A stretch of 64,000 nt of DNA from Phorcus lineatus (lineage: Eukaryota > Mollusca > Gastropoda > Trochida > Trochidae), in the NCBI GenBank assembly GCA_921293015.1, contig OV121086.1, forward strand, positions 37,013,194 through 37,077,193, given 5' to 3'. A model generated the notes under the pieces. That model was not told where the DNA came from. It saw nothing but the letters and a program-made list of their open reading frames with translations, and searched no databases. This document shows positions 49,101-62,082 of the stretch, piece after piece. The stretch's first letter is position 1. Each line of letters begins with the position of its first letter. Made by a program: the position numbers and the translations under genes.

Positions 49101-52100
49101 TGAGGATTTAAAGGTTTATGGTGTCAATGTTCTTGATTTTCAATTATATGTTTGCTTTTTAATCTAAACTAATGAGCGTGTCTGTTTAAAGTTTGTTTTG
49201 CAAAGTAAGGCAATAGTTAACTTTAAATAAAATGAAAAGAAGAGATTTAATGGCCCATGGTCTGTGCAAAATTTGCACATGGTTTTTGATAAATCCAAGC
49301 ATTCAAGCATCCTTTGTATGTAACAAATCTTTGGTTTAGAAAAAAAGAAGTCAAAACAGGACATAGTCTAATTAAACTTCTTTTTTATCTTCTCAATTTG
49401 AAGAACAAGTATGTGTATGCAAGCGCTTGGGTAAAAAAAAAAATTTGCTACAAGAAAGACTAGTTTCTAGCTAATTGATATCATATGCTTGGGAGTATTT
49501 TTAGGTAATTGGAAGCTAGAAACTGCTTAACAGAAGGTGGTCTTCTTTAAAATCAGGAAATTTTGCGAGTTTGCAGTGACATGGTTTTACCTGCTTTGTG
49601 AAAAATATTTAGACTTCTCTAATCCTGCCAGATTTGAAACAGTTTTTTAAAAACTTTTAGCTTAAGATTTCATTTTATGAATAGTACCTGAACGAAAGCA
49701 CCATGAACTTCAAATTTTGACTCCAAAAGATATTGGAATCAGAATGGGAAATAGTCACATCCAGATGTATTTAGTCCTAATCATATTGCATGCATGATGC
49801 TTAAATTTCTCTGACAATCAGAGTAGTACCATAGAGCAATGATCCAAAAAAACTTGATAGGTTTTTGAACTTTACATTGTCTTTGAGTTGTGTTAGTCTA
49901 TGAATAATGAAATGTCCTTATGTAAGTGTGGTATCTTTGATTAATATATTAAAAGATGTTTTTATCACTACTATATTTCACTCAATGGTATGTGAACCAG
50001 AGTCAAGCACTCGGAGAATGTAAACTCAATAAGAAAGTTTAAGAGCTCCAAAATATTCAATATCAAAGCATCATATTGATCATTTATACAGAATGTCTCA
50101 ATATTGAAAATCAGGAAGGTCCTTAACTTATTGAAAATATATTTAAGGATTTTATTGACATATCGGCAGTGATGCTACTAGTATCAAGCATCAGTCTATG
50201 TTAAAGTCTCGTTTGATGATAGAAGATTAAAGTACCTGACTAATCTATGGCCTCAGTAATACAAGATGAAAGAATTTCAATGGATCAAAGAATCTCTAAA
50301 ATAGAAGATAAGAGTATCTAAATTGGACAAACAGATCAACTGTCAGCTTTGCTTGGAACTATGTCAATTACTAGAAAGGACAGTCACATCTAGGGTGAGT
50401 ATTGTTAGTACAAAGTTATATCAACTTACCATGGAAAGAAGTTAATGAGGGTAATCATTAGGTACTGTAGCACATTTGCTTTCTGAAATAAAGAATCTCA
50501 CAAAATGCTAAGCAAATGTGGCGATGTGCAAAACAGTCCTAAATAAACAACAACACTTTTAAAACATATGCACGCAGCTCAGTTAACCAATATGAATCCA
50601 TTTCCCAATCTTGAACTCTTTAGAGGTATTCACACTAAAATAGCTGCCAGCGGTTTTCCTTAAAACATGACACCATTCTCAACAACTACAGATACTCAGG
50701 ATGTGCAATCCGATTTTTAACCCTATAAAGTAAAGGCATCATTTACTCACTTTTCTAATAAATCGAAAATTTGAAAACAAAGAAAACAAAAACCTGCTAC
50801 AGCCCTTTCAGGTGCTTTATGATAAGGCGATGAAAGTAAGTTTGTTGAAAAGGTTGAGGTGCCAGGGGATTACTTACAGGCATGATTTTTGCTCAGAGTA
50901 AGCTTCAGTGATTCATAAAGTGATTTTATTCAGGGATAATTCCCTAGGAGGTTTTATAATAGACCTATATATCATTGCCTTAGTGTAGAACGAGACAAAA
51001 TGCTGATTCCAGTTTTAAACAGCAAGACGATATATCATGAAAGTATTGCTTAGGAAGCTGCGAGGCGATTACCATCCATTGGCATGGTTGCGATACAATA
51101 CTATCCTAATGCTCTACACTTTAAGAAAGCAGAATAAATATCACATAAAAACTGATTTTATTTCTTAGATACCAACTTGTCATAAACATCACTTTAATGG
51201 AAGTCATAAAAACACAGAGACTGTGAAGTTGTGGATATAGTCTCAGAAATATTATATGTTTTCTGTTTGTCTGATCACCGTTAATTTTTATAAAACAGAA
51301 TAAAAACTTAACTTTGTCATTTTATAAAGTTATTTGTTTAAAAATAAATATGGAGGATAATACCGAGATATTGTATCTTGTGGTGTTACACCTATATAGC
51401 ATGGACCCGCACGATAGAAATATCCTGAAATATTGTCTAAATATGTTTTGCATCAAATAGTAGTCGATGCAATCATCGATACAATCGAAGAATCGCCAAC
51501 CACTATTTTATTTGATGCTTCAAAACCTGAAATTCTGAATTCCTTTAACTTCACTTGACTAGCAGATCATGATTTGTTTGGTAACAATTCATTGCATCCT
51601 GAAATTTTTTTTCCATCTTAGAAAATTTTCAAATCTTACAAGCCAACGAGTGTGACCTTCCCTGTTCTTCATTCACTCTGTATACTGGAAGCTTGTAGGG
51701 GTAATGGACCCAAAGATTTGAATCAAATTGGTAGAAGTTGAGTAATTGAAACATATGAGGCTTGATATAGGAGATCACAACCCTGTTTGGTAGTTGATGT
51801 TTGGTTTGAATTTTTGGAACAATGAATTTGGACATACAAATTTTTTCGATCCGAGTTCAAAGAAAGTTGTTTCAAACCTTGCTCACTTTGTTTGCATATA
51901 GGGACAACTGGGTATATTATGTCTGCTGCAAAACTCTAAATTCTGGCGTTTGATTGTTGCTCATGATTCACTAACTACACTGATTGTATTTTCTTTTAAG
52001 TTTGTACTTTTGGTCTAGTGGTACATATAAGACCGACATGTATCCATATCAATGCCTGAAGGCAAAAGCTCCAGCTATTATAGCTCAAAGATCATTGACA

Positions 52101-52112
52101 TCGAGTATAAAA
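43120..52112. other. Gene-free AT-rich stretch
   Basis: Frames at 44,459-44,943 overlap on opposite strands and those at 45,479-45,739, 46,991-47,389 and 48,400-48,609 match no family. No array, TIR or RNA gene was found. A deep intron or intergenic DNA is likely. Confidence 0.4.
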
Positions 52113-52114
52113 TA

Positions 52115-52480
52115 CCGTATTTGACTTAATAACCACCCACTCCCCTATAAGCGCCCACCCACCACGTTTTTGACTGAACAATATGTGTCCTGATTTAGCG
52201 CCCACCTCTCAACATTGCTTACCTTGCATGCTGATTCATTGAGGAAGGTTTTTCAGTCTTGCGAAAAGTCTTTTACTTCCACTAAAGTGAAGAATACAGG
52301 GTATTTCAAGACCCCAGCCACCATCAAAATGATAAAAGTTATAAAACCATATTTCAAAGACATGTGTATCGTAAGAAAACACTTTCAAGACTTAACTTTA
52401 GGACAATTTTTATCGTTTTAATTAGCGCCCCCTTTTACAAATTTTTTAAGAGCCCCGGGCGCTTATCACGTCGAATACGG
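52115..52480. mobile_element. 366-bp TA-flanked MITE, copy 2
   Basis: This copy is nearly identical, along its full length and in the same orientation, to the element at 19,770-20,136. It starts CCGTATTTGAC and ends GTCGAATACGG with TA on both sides (52,113-52,114 and 52,481-52,482). Small changes (CGATAA-type substitutions and one-base indels) break the frame that is open in copy 1, confirming it is non-coding. Confidence 0.85.
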
Positions 52481-52482
52481 TA

Positions 52483-54070
52483 TCCTAGAATTCAACAGAA
52501 TAACTTATTGTTTTCAAGAGTTTATGAAAACAAAATTCCTGAAGGCATAAGCACTGAGTGCACTGTCTGTTTACCACAGATCAATGAATCGCTGAATCCA
52601 CAAACACAAGTGCTCAGAGAATTGAAAGTGGCCATATGTTGCAGACTGTCCTAGTTACTAAACTAGGTTTTGATGTAAGCAGGTCACCTAAACCTTGTGT
52701 TGGCATAGTACAGGGAACGTAACAGATTGTGTAGTAGTAAATCGACCCAACTTGTAGTCATGTGTTGTTATTGTTGACTTCATTGTATACACACTCAGAG
52801 TATATCGACAACAGAACTAGATTCACATTGTTAAAGTTCCTTCAGAAGAGAATAAGGCCAGCAGCCCAATTTACAAGCATACGTCACAATGATAATATAT
52901 TGGAGCACCTGTCATTATGCAGAAGTTTGATGCACAGTTTGACAGTAGTTAACTATGTTATATTTAGAAAGTATGCACATTTCTTAGGCCAAAGAATGTG
53001 ATCCTTTGCCAGTTTACAATAAAAGCATTGGCAATTTTACAAAGCATGTAAAATTTCTGTAAAGATACTCATGCATGATTATAAAAGTGGCTAAATACTT
53101 GTTTTTAGAACTGTTGAAGTGAAACTGAAATTAAAAATGATTTAAGTTTTCTGCAAAGGTCCTCTAGAGAGAATTAATATATCTTCTTGTGTAATATGAC
53201 AATTTCTGTCAATTGGAATCATTATCAGGTACAGCATACTTAATTAATTGAGAATATATTATTTAAGCTAACTGATATAGTTCATAGAGTATATCAAAAA
53301 CAGACCAATGAATATACTAGTGTTTGTCAAAACCCCTACTAATGTATAACAGACAAGAATTTTCGTTAGAACAATAGATAAATTATCATCAAAAATGTTT
53401 ACAACAATGTTTGAAACATGTGGGAAAGTAAAAAATGTTAAAAAAACATTTGAAATTTAATGTTAAATAAAAAAATGTGTCGGTATTTACATTTTTTGAT
53501 AAATTGAAATATAATTTTAATTTGATAAGTGTTTCAGTTTAAAATTCATTTTTTAGAATGAACTTCAACAATGTTGAATAAATGTAATTTGAATAGTTAA
53601 ATGAATTGAATAGTTAGAATTTGACATTTATGATGAGGTACCATGAAAGGCATGAACCATATCCTTGACACGCTGGCAGTCAAACTATCAGTGACAAAAC
53701 ATCTCCTGTATACATACAATAGACAGGATAATTATCAACCAGTGCATTTGTTGTCAAGTCAGCAGATTGTTGACACAAGAAGTGTTTTATCAGTTTCTGT
53801 CACAAACAAAGACGTAACACAGGGGTGTGACAAAAGCAGATCTATTATGGATGAGGGCAGACAAATAACTGTCGCGTCACTCAAGCGAGATATTCTACAA
53901 AGTACTTCACGGCACTGATGGCAAAGTCAGATTTCATTCATTCAATACTGAATGCATCTTGTTTGAATAGCTTATCTCCTTTTGCTAGTTCACTTTCCAC
54001 AGAATATTAGATATTCTTGATGGAGAACCATGTTCATTGGGTACATTTCCAATGTGTTGTAAGGTCTTCT
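52483..54070. other. No gene called; very AT-rich at 53.4-53.6 kb
   Basis: A 91-codon ATG frame at 53,643-53,918 (KGMNHILDTLAVKLSVTKH near its start) has mixed composition but matches no family and shows no clear splice context. It is noted as an unproven candidate. Bases 53,400-53,600 are almost entirely A/T. Confidence 0.3.
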
Positions 54071-54130
54071 TTAAGAGGCATTTTAGAAGCTGAAGACGAA
54101 AAAGGTCTCATGGATGGTCAACTTCTTCCT
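54071..54130 (+). repeat. Single-arm relic of the foldback family
   Basis: GAGGCATTTTAGAAGCTG followed by ATGGATGGTCAACTTCTT matches the left half of the 43-kb insert (GGCATTTTAGAAGCTGGA, then ATGGATAGTCAACTTCTT). No inverted partner arm is present. Confidence 0.5.
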
Positions 54131-54819
54131 TGTTCATCTTGTTTTTATGTCTGTAGATACTTTAGATATAATAGGTTTGCTCCTACTTACAATCATTCAT
54201 GAAATAAGAATGAAAAATATTATTCACTTTTAAAATTGTTTCTATTCAATCATTTGTTTTAGATAGGAGGTTTTATTTGATCAAATATAAAAGGCTTGTC
54301 CTCTATACAGTGTGCTTTACAATTCAGTGTTTTATTTTTCAGTATAGATGGAACATTTCATTTACTTTAATGTCAAAGCAAAGTGAGTTGAATAATATGG
54401 GTAATGATAATATTGATTAATGAAGTTACGATAAAGCATGAAATCTTCATAAAAGCCTTAATTATGCATAAAATGCAGAGTTCCTTCCATGTAATGAGAT
54501 ATAGTTACATTTAAAGTTATTATGGTGCAAATTAATTTTCATTTTGTTAAAAATAAAATGCTTCTAATGTGTGTCTTTTTGCACTATTTTCAATGAGTAA
54601 ATTAATGACACTGTTAATGTATGTTTTATTAAAATTAGAGCACAAAATATAAAGACCTTTTAGATTATTATTTTCAATTTGTATTTATCAATCTGTTAGG
54701 TTGTTCATTCAAGGATCGTGTTTCTGACATAAAATACAGGAACCAAGCTGCTGGATTAATGATTTTCTGACACTTTTTCTAACAACAAATAATGCTTGCG
54801 TGATAAAGTTCCACAGTGT

Positions 54820-55080
54820 ACCGGCTAGGTTGCTATTGGCGCCATGACTCATCAAAAGTAGCGTGGATAATAAGCATATTACACGTCAGTTTCACCGAAT
54901 CCAAAAGGTATTGATAATGAACCCAAGAGTAGCAAAGTAAATTGTGATGTAAAGTGTGCCAGTCATTGATTTACAAAAACTGACATGGCGGGAAAATGTC
55001 ACACCTGAAATTGATTTTGGTCGATACGAGATAAGGACAGGTAAACCTGATGAAAATCGTTTGTTGATGGGGATCCATGT
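54820..55080. promoter_or_regulatory. Candidate cis-regulatory patch
   Basis: A locally GC-richer, non-repetitive patch contains GGCGGGAAAA (E2F-like), TCACACCT (T-box half-site-like), GATAAGG (GATA-like) and the small palindrome CAGGTAAACCTG. Such motifs arise by chance, and the only support is their clustering in otherwise AT-rich DNA. Confidence 0.2.
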
Positions 55081-55089
55081 TCATGAGTT

Positions 55090-58000
55090 AGATAACTGCT
55101 GGAACTAAATTATTAGTGTTTCCCGAAGCATGTGTATCATTAATAACCTGACTCAAAGCGTTTTATTCATTGAAGTGAAAAAGGATTAAAGGCAATACCA
55201 CTTAATATGATAATGTGTGTGAAATTTATATCATTTGTATTGATCGTAATTTGTTTTAACTTGCCTGAGGATGTTTGTTCTCCCAGATCAATTGAGTTCA
55301 TTCTATATGTTGGGAATGATTTTAGAAATAATCACATGTTGATTGAATTAAGGCAGGAACCACTTAATCAATTTCTACTTTTCAATATCACTGTGTGTGA
55401 AGAAACAGTATTTTGATAGGCTTTGACAAAACATTCATTCTCAATGCCCTTAATTTACAATTATTATTTATTAGAATATTTTTTAATAAACAGTAAAAGA
55501 AAGAAGTAGGCATCCTTGCAATATTTTATTTTTATTCCATTGTTGCTATGGTGTTATTGAGATCTTTAAGAATTATATCTAATTATCATAACTTGATTAA
55601 TAAACCACAAGTGTACATCTCTAATTTGATAATAATGATTAAGAAGAGATTCTGTATTATAACGTATTTCTCCTCAATGTTTTTAATTATAGCTTTTAGA
55701 TTGCTTTTCTAAGAGGCAATTAATCTGAATATCATATCAATTTTTATTTTAACCACATATTCTGATCCAATGTTAAAACAAAAAAGATAGTTAGTGGTTT
55801 ATGTATGATAAGCACTGCAACTTTGATTATAGATATAATTGATGCTGATATCAGATATATTTCCAATGAGATAATGTGATAAAAACCGTATTACCATAGA
55901 ACTGTCCAATAGTTCACAATCCCATTGGTTGAAGAGCTATGTCAACCAGGAAGTTACAATTTTTAATGTAAACAGTGCAACAGCTTCTTGTAAGTGTTAT
56001 TGTTCTCGAGGAGTAAACAGGCCACATCTGTCGCTGCTCTTATGGAATATGACCATTGTTAGCATTCAAATCAATCTGAAATTTTTAGATACAGGAATGT
56101 TGTCGATTTGCTTTGAAATTGAAAAAAAAAAATTATACAAGAATTTTGATGTTGATGTTTTTATGCTAGTAGGTAGCTCTTTGAATATTCAGTGTATTCT
56201 GAATATTCTTAAAGGAGCACATAGTATGAACAGTTGTTTGGGTCAAATATGTCAAACTTCATAAAAGGTGTTATTTCATTGAGGAGTAATTGTTGTCTCT
56301 GAAAATTAATGTCTCAATGCTTATGAGTAAGAATAGTGACTTTAAACAGGAAAAATGTTGAGATTTTATATCGAAAATCGGACAATGGTGGAAGCCAATG
56401 ACTCAAACATAATTTTGGAAACTTAATTATAGCATACACAACAGGAAATATAGGTTGGTATTGTTCAATAGGTCATTAAACTAATACATATGTAATGGGA
56501 CGCTTAATTTCAACTTCCTAACATCAATATGCCCTTTTTAATTTACAATTGAAAACAAGAAAAATGTCATAATGTTTCATTTAAGAGAAAAAGATGATAC
56601 TTAAGATAGGCGATTTTAACTTAACTAAGGTCATATGATAATTTAACTGTATCTAACCCACGTATAAACTTCATGAAAATTCTGTGTCACTTTAACACCA
56701 TACGCTGATCAACCATTTCCATCATTAATTGAACAGTTACATAGTTTCCATTTGTTATGTATGTGTATTTAAATAAATAATAATTCCTCACAATTCATAT
56801 ACTTTTCGGGACTATTTTTTTTCGTTCGTTTTATCTTTTCGGTTTTTATCAAATATTTTTAACGTTGATATGTTCGATAATACAAGCTCTGTACAACACT
56901 ACTTCAACAAGAATTGTGGCAAAGTCAGAGTATTCCTTTGAGCACAAAAATGTGATTATCAGCTAGTTAACGTCTGAATGGATGAGTAAACAGTCACGTT
57001 AACTGTTTATCGCACGTAGACTGTTTATCCATATCGTCTAGGGAGAGTACCTGATCAATAAAGCCACTTATATAAGCTAGATATTTTACTTTCGTGTTTT
57101 GGTACATTTTCCCCTTCTTATTCAAAGAGTTCCAATCAGATAAGTCGTAAACCATTATAGTGTTAACAGTTTGTTGGAGCGTACATATGCTATTTATTCC
57201 TGATCTCATGGGATAATTATCTTCTTGCCAGGAAAGATAATGTGTGTAATATTCTACCTTGTGTGAACACTATAAAATTATTTGGTTAACAGTCACTGCT
57301 GTTCATGATTACACAGTTTATTTTCCTCATAACTGAATGGAGTGACACTTATCTTCCATCCAAATCCACACTATAATACTTGATTATATACATGGAATAG
57401 TTTGATGATATAATGTATATATATTTAGGTAAGGTATCGCAATAAATGATTTTTCAATATTTTCACAGCTATAAAGTCATATCTTAACACTTATAAGAAA
57501 TGTATATAAAATGTATATACTTTGCTCAACTTTATGTCAATTACATTTACCATATTTCCTTAAATACCTTGAATACAACCCAGGGGATAAGGATGTGCTC
57601 AATAAATACAACCTGTATAGAACACATTGCCTGCATGAGCCTCAAATAGTACCCCGATGTAAGCTTGGAATGCTTATTGAAATAGAACCCTGAGGTTGTA
57701 GTCGAGGAAATACTCATCATTTCCTAGTATGAACCAAAATTGATTTTCCTGTCAGAACCTTCTATAATCAAACTTCAGAATTTCAATTCTTTTCATAAGC
57801 GCAGCTAAACCACATGTGCAAGACATGTATTGTAATTGAAAGAATGAACTCCTACCTTTTCTATATGAGATACTATTTAGTCCAGTGTCTATCCTCACCA
57901 GCAGTAGGTGCTGCAGGACATTCCCATAGAAGCATCCAGTATATCAATCAATCAGCAGGTAGCTGTACTCACTAGCTTGGTGTACACACACATACATACA

Positions 58001-61000
58001 TAACTTTCAGGTCTCTGGAGACTGGTCCTGCAAGCTTGGCACTAGCTGTCTGAAGAGTCTATTACTTAGACCTGCATAGTTAGTGTGTTGTGTACATTTC
58101 GCTCGCATTCTGGATTGAAATGGCATGAGCCATTGAAATCAGTGTTGGATCCTTGGGGGGGAGAACCTCCCCCCTTCCCACCACCCCTCCCCCCTTTTGG
58201 AATGTAAAAAAAAAAAATCAACGGTAAAATGGGTGAATTTTTAGGGTAACCCCTTTTTCTACCCCTTTCAAAATTCTTGGAAATTGTTGTGATTTCATGT
58301 TCAGATGAGATGATCAGGTTAACTGTGTCGCAATTGTTTTAGAACAAGCAAGGTTATTAGAGCGTTGACAATTTTAATGTTAATTTTTTTAAATCTGTAA
58401 ATATTGTATGAAACCTGTGTTATGCTACAGTTTAGGAGGTGATGTGTTTGGTACATTGTGCTCCCATGATGCAGTGTGCAGTCATGAATCACTTCTCCAT
58501 TGAAATTGAATTTCTTATAGCAAGAGGTCCTTGAAAATAGGTTAATCAAGGCTTGAAAGACAGTGCAGACAAGCTTTTTGAATTTATTGTTTGTAAAAAA
58601 GAAACTTTCCAAAAATATTTGGTGGTGGATGGTGTAAAAGTAATGCCTGACTAGATGGTCATGGCACCCTCTTCTCTACTACAAACAGTTTTGTTCCATT
58701 CTCATGCAGGCAGTTTGTGTGCCTCATTTTGCTAGCTAGTTCCAACCATTGCTTGCAGGTTCCACTGCATTTCAACAATTCTTCAGCAGACCCTTCTCCT
58801 GTATAACGTATAGACTCACAAACATCTGAAAACTTTTCAAATCGGAAAACTCTTTTTCAATCAAAAACTCAGAAGATAATAAGTGTTAGAGAATCATTGT
58901 TTTCTTGGGTGAAAGACAGAAACCAGACTATGTTCTTAATTAATTAGGTGCTTGTGTTTAAAGAGCAACTGTACCTTGCCTCAGTACATGCTGCAGTGCA
59001 CTACTTAAGTAAAGTGCTGACAAGGTAGGTATTGTTATGTAAAGTTTCAAGGATATTCACTCAAGCAAAAATACTGGGAGTGGGTGAACAATGCTCTTCT
59101 GTGGAATCGATTAAAATCTTGCTTTGTTTAAATTTTCATGAGGTCTTCTAGCTTTAAATGTTTTGTGCTCAACACCATGTAAATAATACAGGAGTCTAGA
59201 AATTCACAGAAAAAATCAAACTTACAGTTGTGAGATAATGTGCTATGTAGCCACTCCTATGCTAATTGATGCAAAGAAACTGAGATTTTGATTTTAAGGG
59301 ATTTTGAACACTCCCTCCAGAAGGTAGGGTTAAGTGACATTTCTTTCCTGTGCTCTGGTGAGAGATGGACATATCTGGATCTGTTTAAAAGAATTTCATT
59401 TCCAAAGTTTATTATTAAAAGCTGAATATGTCTCTAAAGTAACTTAATTCTTGCAATCTATTATTGCAACAATATTAATGTCAAATTTGTTTAGGTATAA
59501 TTTTTCAAGTTTATATACATACAGTTTAACCATTTAACAGGGAAAGTGTTCACACAAAATGACAATGGAATGAACTCTAACTTTAGCCTATACAGACTGA
59601 AATACTGAAACATAAAAAAACTTAAAAGAAAAATCGTGGATAACATTTTCATATAGTCTTAGCTGGCTGTAAGGCTTTTATTGGTGTTCTGTGAAGCTTC
59701 AAGTCGGTCTTTCCTGTAATACAAACAGAATAAGAAAGAAAACAGCCTCATTTTTCAAAGTTTTAAACTTTTCAACTAAAAGGTTTAGATAACTTCATGA
59801 GATTTCTTCCTGTTAATAAGCTTGAGTAGCAGTTGTGTTACCTTGTTTAAAAATGAAACGACAAAATGAAGGAACATTTCTCCTTGTTACAACGTTTTGA
59901 ATAAGCATTGTAATTAAAAAATGGGAATAATCAAGAAATGTTTTTAATTGGTTTTGAAAATAATGAATGGGAAAGATCAATTTTTATCCTGAAATATTTT
60001 CTTTTTCACAAGATAAAGGTTGACATTCAGGATTCATGCTTGTCTCTCACATGCTAATTTTTGCCCTTCAAAGACCGAAGTTACACACTGTTTGTTACAG
60101 ATTCGGAAATGCCCTTGCAAATATTCATGCAATTCATGTTTTTCAGAATGGTATGTATAAGATTGCATATGTATGACTTATATTTTGCAACTTCTCTTAA
60201 AGGTCAAGTGTATGCACTTGCGCATTGTGTATATCTACATACCATATCTCTACTAAGACCCCTAGTACACTCTAACCCTATCCCTTCCCCTTACCCTTAC
60301 CAAACGCCCCCACCCTTCCAGTCCCAACCACTACTTGACTCAATACCTTGTGATGTGCCGGTTTTCGTGCTTCAGATACCCTGAGAGCTATGTCAGCTTG
60401 AGCTTATGCTCACCTGGTAGGGGCACTCAATCTGGACAGGTAGAAACCAGACCAAATTTGAAACTTTCTAAAACCTACCGTCTTTCTATCACTTTGCCAT
60501 TCTTCAGTCTTTTCTTTAACCCTTTTGATTCCTTTTCTCCCTCCACCAAGGTCTATCCACTTTATTTTGGATGATTTTCATTCATGTGTTGAATGACTGA
60601 AATATTGTTAAAACACCTTAACACACTCACTCCAAACCCAATCTTGATTGAAGTATTGGTCAAAGCTCAGTTTGAATATGAAAATAAATACAGAAACTGT
60701 CTATAAGAACTGTTACATTTGACAAAAGAATAGAATGAGATTTATGTAAACTATACTGAAATACATTATATTTATTTTGTATGATTCATTTTGATATGAT
60801 GATAGTTTGAATTCTAATCATCGATATTTCTTACTGTTCAGCTTAAATCTAAATAATTCAGATTTGTCCATAGTAGTTCATATTGTTTTTCAGTAATGAA
60901 AAAAGTGGGGGAAACAAGTTGTCTTAGTATCCTGTAACTCTAAATTCCATTGCAAATGTTTCACAAAAGCTGTTGTGCAATTATTCCTTGAAGTCAGTGC

Positions 61001-62080
61001 AGTAGCACAGCTGATTCCCTTGATCAATTATACACTTAGCTTTTATTGGAATGCTATGCCACACTTATATTGCAGATTCTTTAAAAAATTAAAAGCAGCT
61101 GTGAATTGGTCAATGCCCCTTAGCTAGTGGATGGAATTGTAATTGTTGGCAAAACTTTCCTCACTCTGTGGTTGTTAATTTGAATCCAAAACGGGGCTGC
61201 CCTGAAAAAGTAAAAAAAAAATTGTTCTATTGTACATACATATAATTAGTCAAATAGTGTTGAAAATACCACTCCTCACTTCGGTTCTGATTTACCCAAT
61301 TTGTTATGTTATCTTCCTTAACAAATACAATACCGTATTTCACTCTTTCATGGTCTAGCTAGTTTTCAAAAGTTGAGTTCAAACTCTGTCATTTCGTACC
61401 CTTTATTTGAATGCTATTTATCACATTCGCTAAAAGAAATCCCACTTTTCAAATAATAATAAATAATTGCAAAAGAATTGGGGGGTTTTCAACTGTCAAT
61501 AAAGTTCACATCTTCCAGGAAAATTGTGCCAGTTTGAATGTATAATAAGTTTTATGGTAGGCAGAACACCAAGGAAGCAAAGGCACTTATTGAAGATGGT
61601 CAAACCATGTCAATCACACGCCAGGAATGATAATATTGGAAAACAGTATGAGATGTGTTTCTGTTGGCACCAGGGGGATGTCGGGAGGTGTTTTGATGTT
61701 CCGCCCCGCTGAGAGAGGAAGGGCTGTCTGTTTAGATAGACACTCTGGACAGGGAGAGTGAGAATTGAAAAGAGCTTCATTCCAGTCTGATATGTGTGTT
61801 CTGTCTAGGAGCTCATCCCTTCAGACCAGTACAGACAAGCTTTTCCTTTGGCTTGAGAAACTGTCTGATTGATAAATCTTTACAGTACAGACACATTTAT
61901 TCTAAATTCATATATGAATATCGTTATATAGTAAGCACCTAAAGAAACTTGAAATCTACAACGTCTTGTTTACTATGGGAAATGATTGTTTAATTTGCTG
62001 GCAGCTGTGTTTCAATTTGAAATGGCTTTAAACGTCTCAAAATGACCCTAAACAGAATTAAGGGCATAGAACTGTTGATT
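55090..62080. other. Gene-free stretch with minor oddities
   Basis: No gene is called. At 58,155-58,200 a G-run and C-runs form a short hairpin (GGGGGGGAG, AAC, CTCCCCCC) and a C-rich tract. A C-rich, pyrimidine-rich patch lies at 60,260-60,340. Frames at 60,061-60,574 are products of that patch, and the 62-codon frame at 61,524-61,712 is unrecognised. Confidence 0.4.
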
Positions 62081-62082
62081 TA

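Noticed and set aside
53643..53918. 91-codon ATG ORF
   Set aside because: Protein-like in composition, but it has no recognised family, no promoter or splice evidence, and ends abruptly. Left as unproven.
58155..58200. G/C hairpin as a possible regulatory RNA element
   Set aside because: The stem is a homopolymer pairing in a C-rich low-complexity tract, with no associated transcript signal.
60240..60574. Pro-rich ORF and telomere-like CTAACCCTA
   Set aside because: Only one telomere-like unit is present. The ORF is a by-product of a pyrimidine-rich patch.
61325..61345. TACCGTATTT resembling the MITE terminus
   Set aside because: Only about 10 bases match, with no inverted partner or internal similarity nearby.
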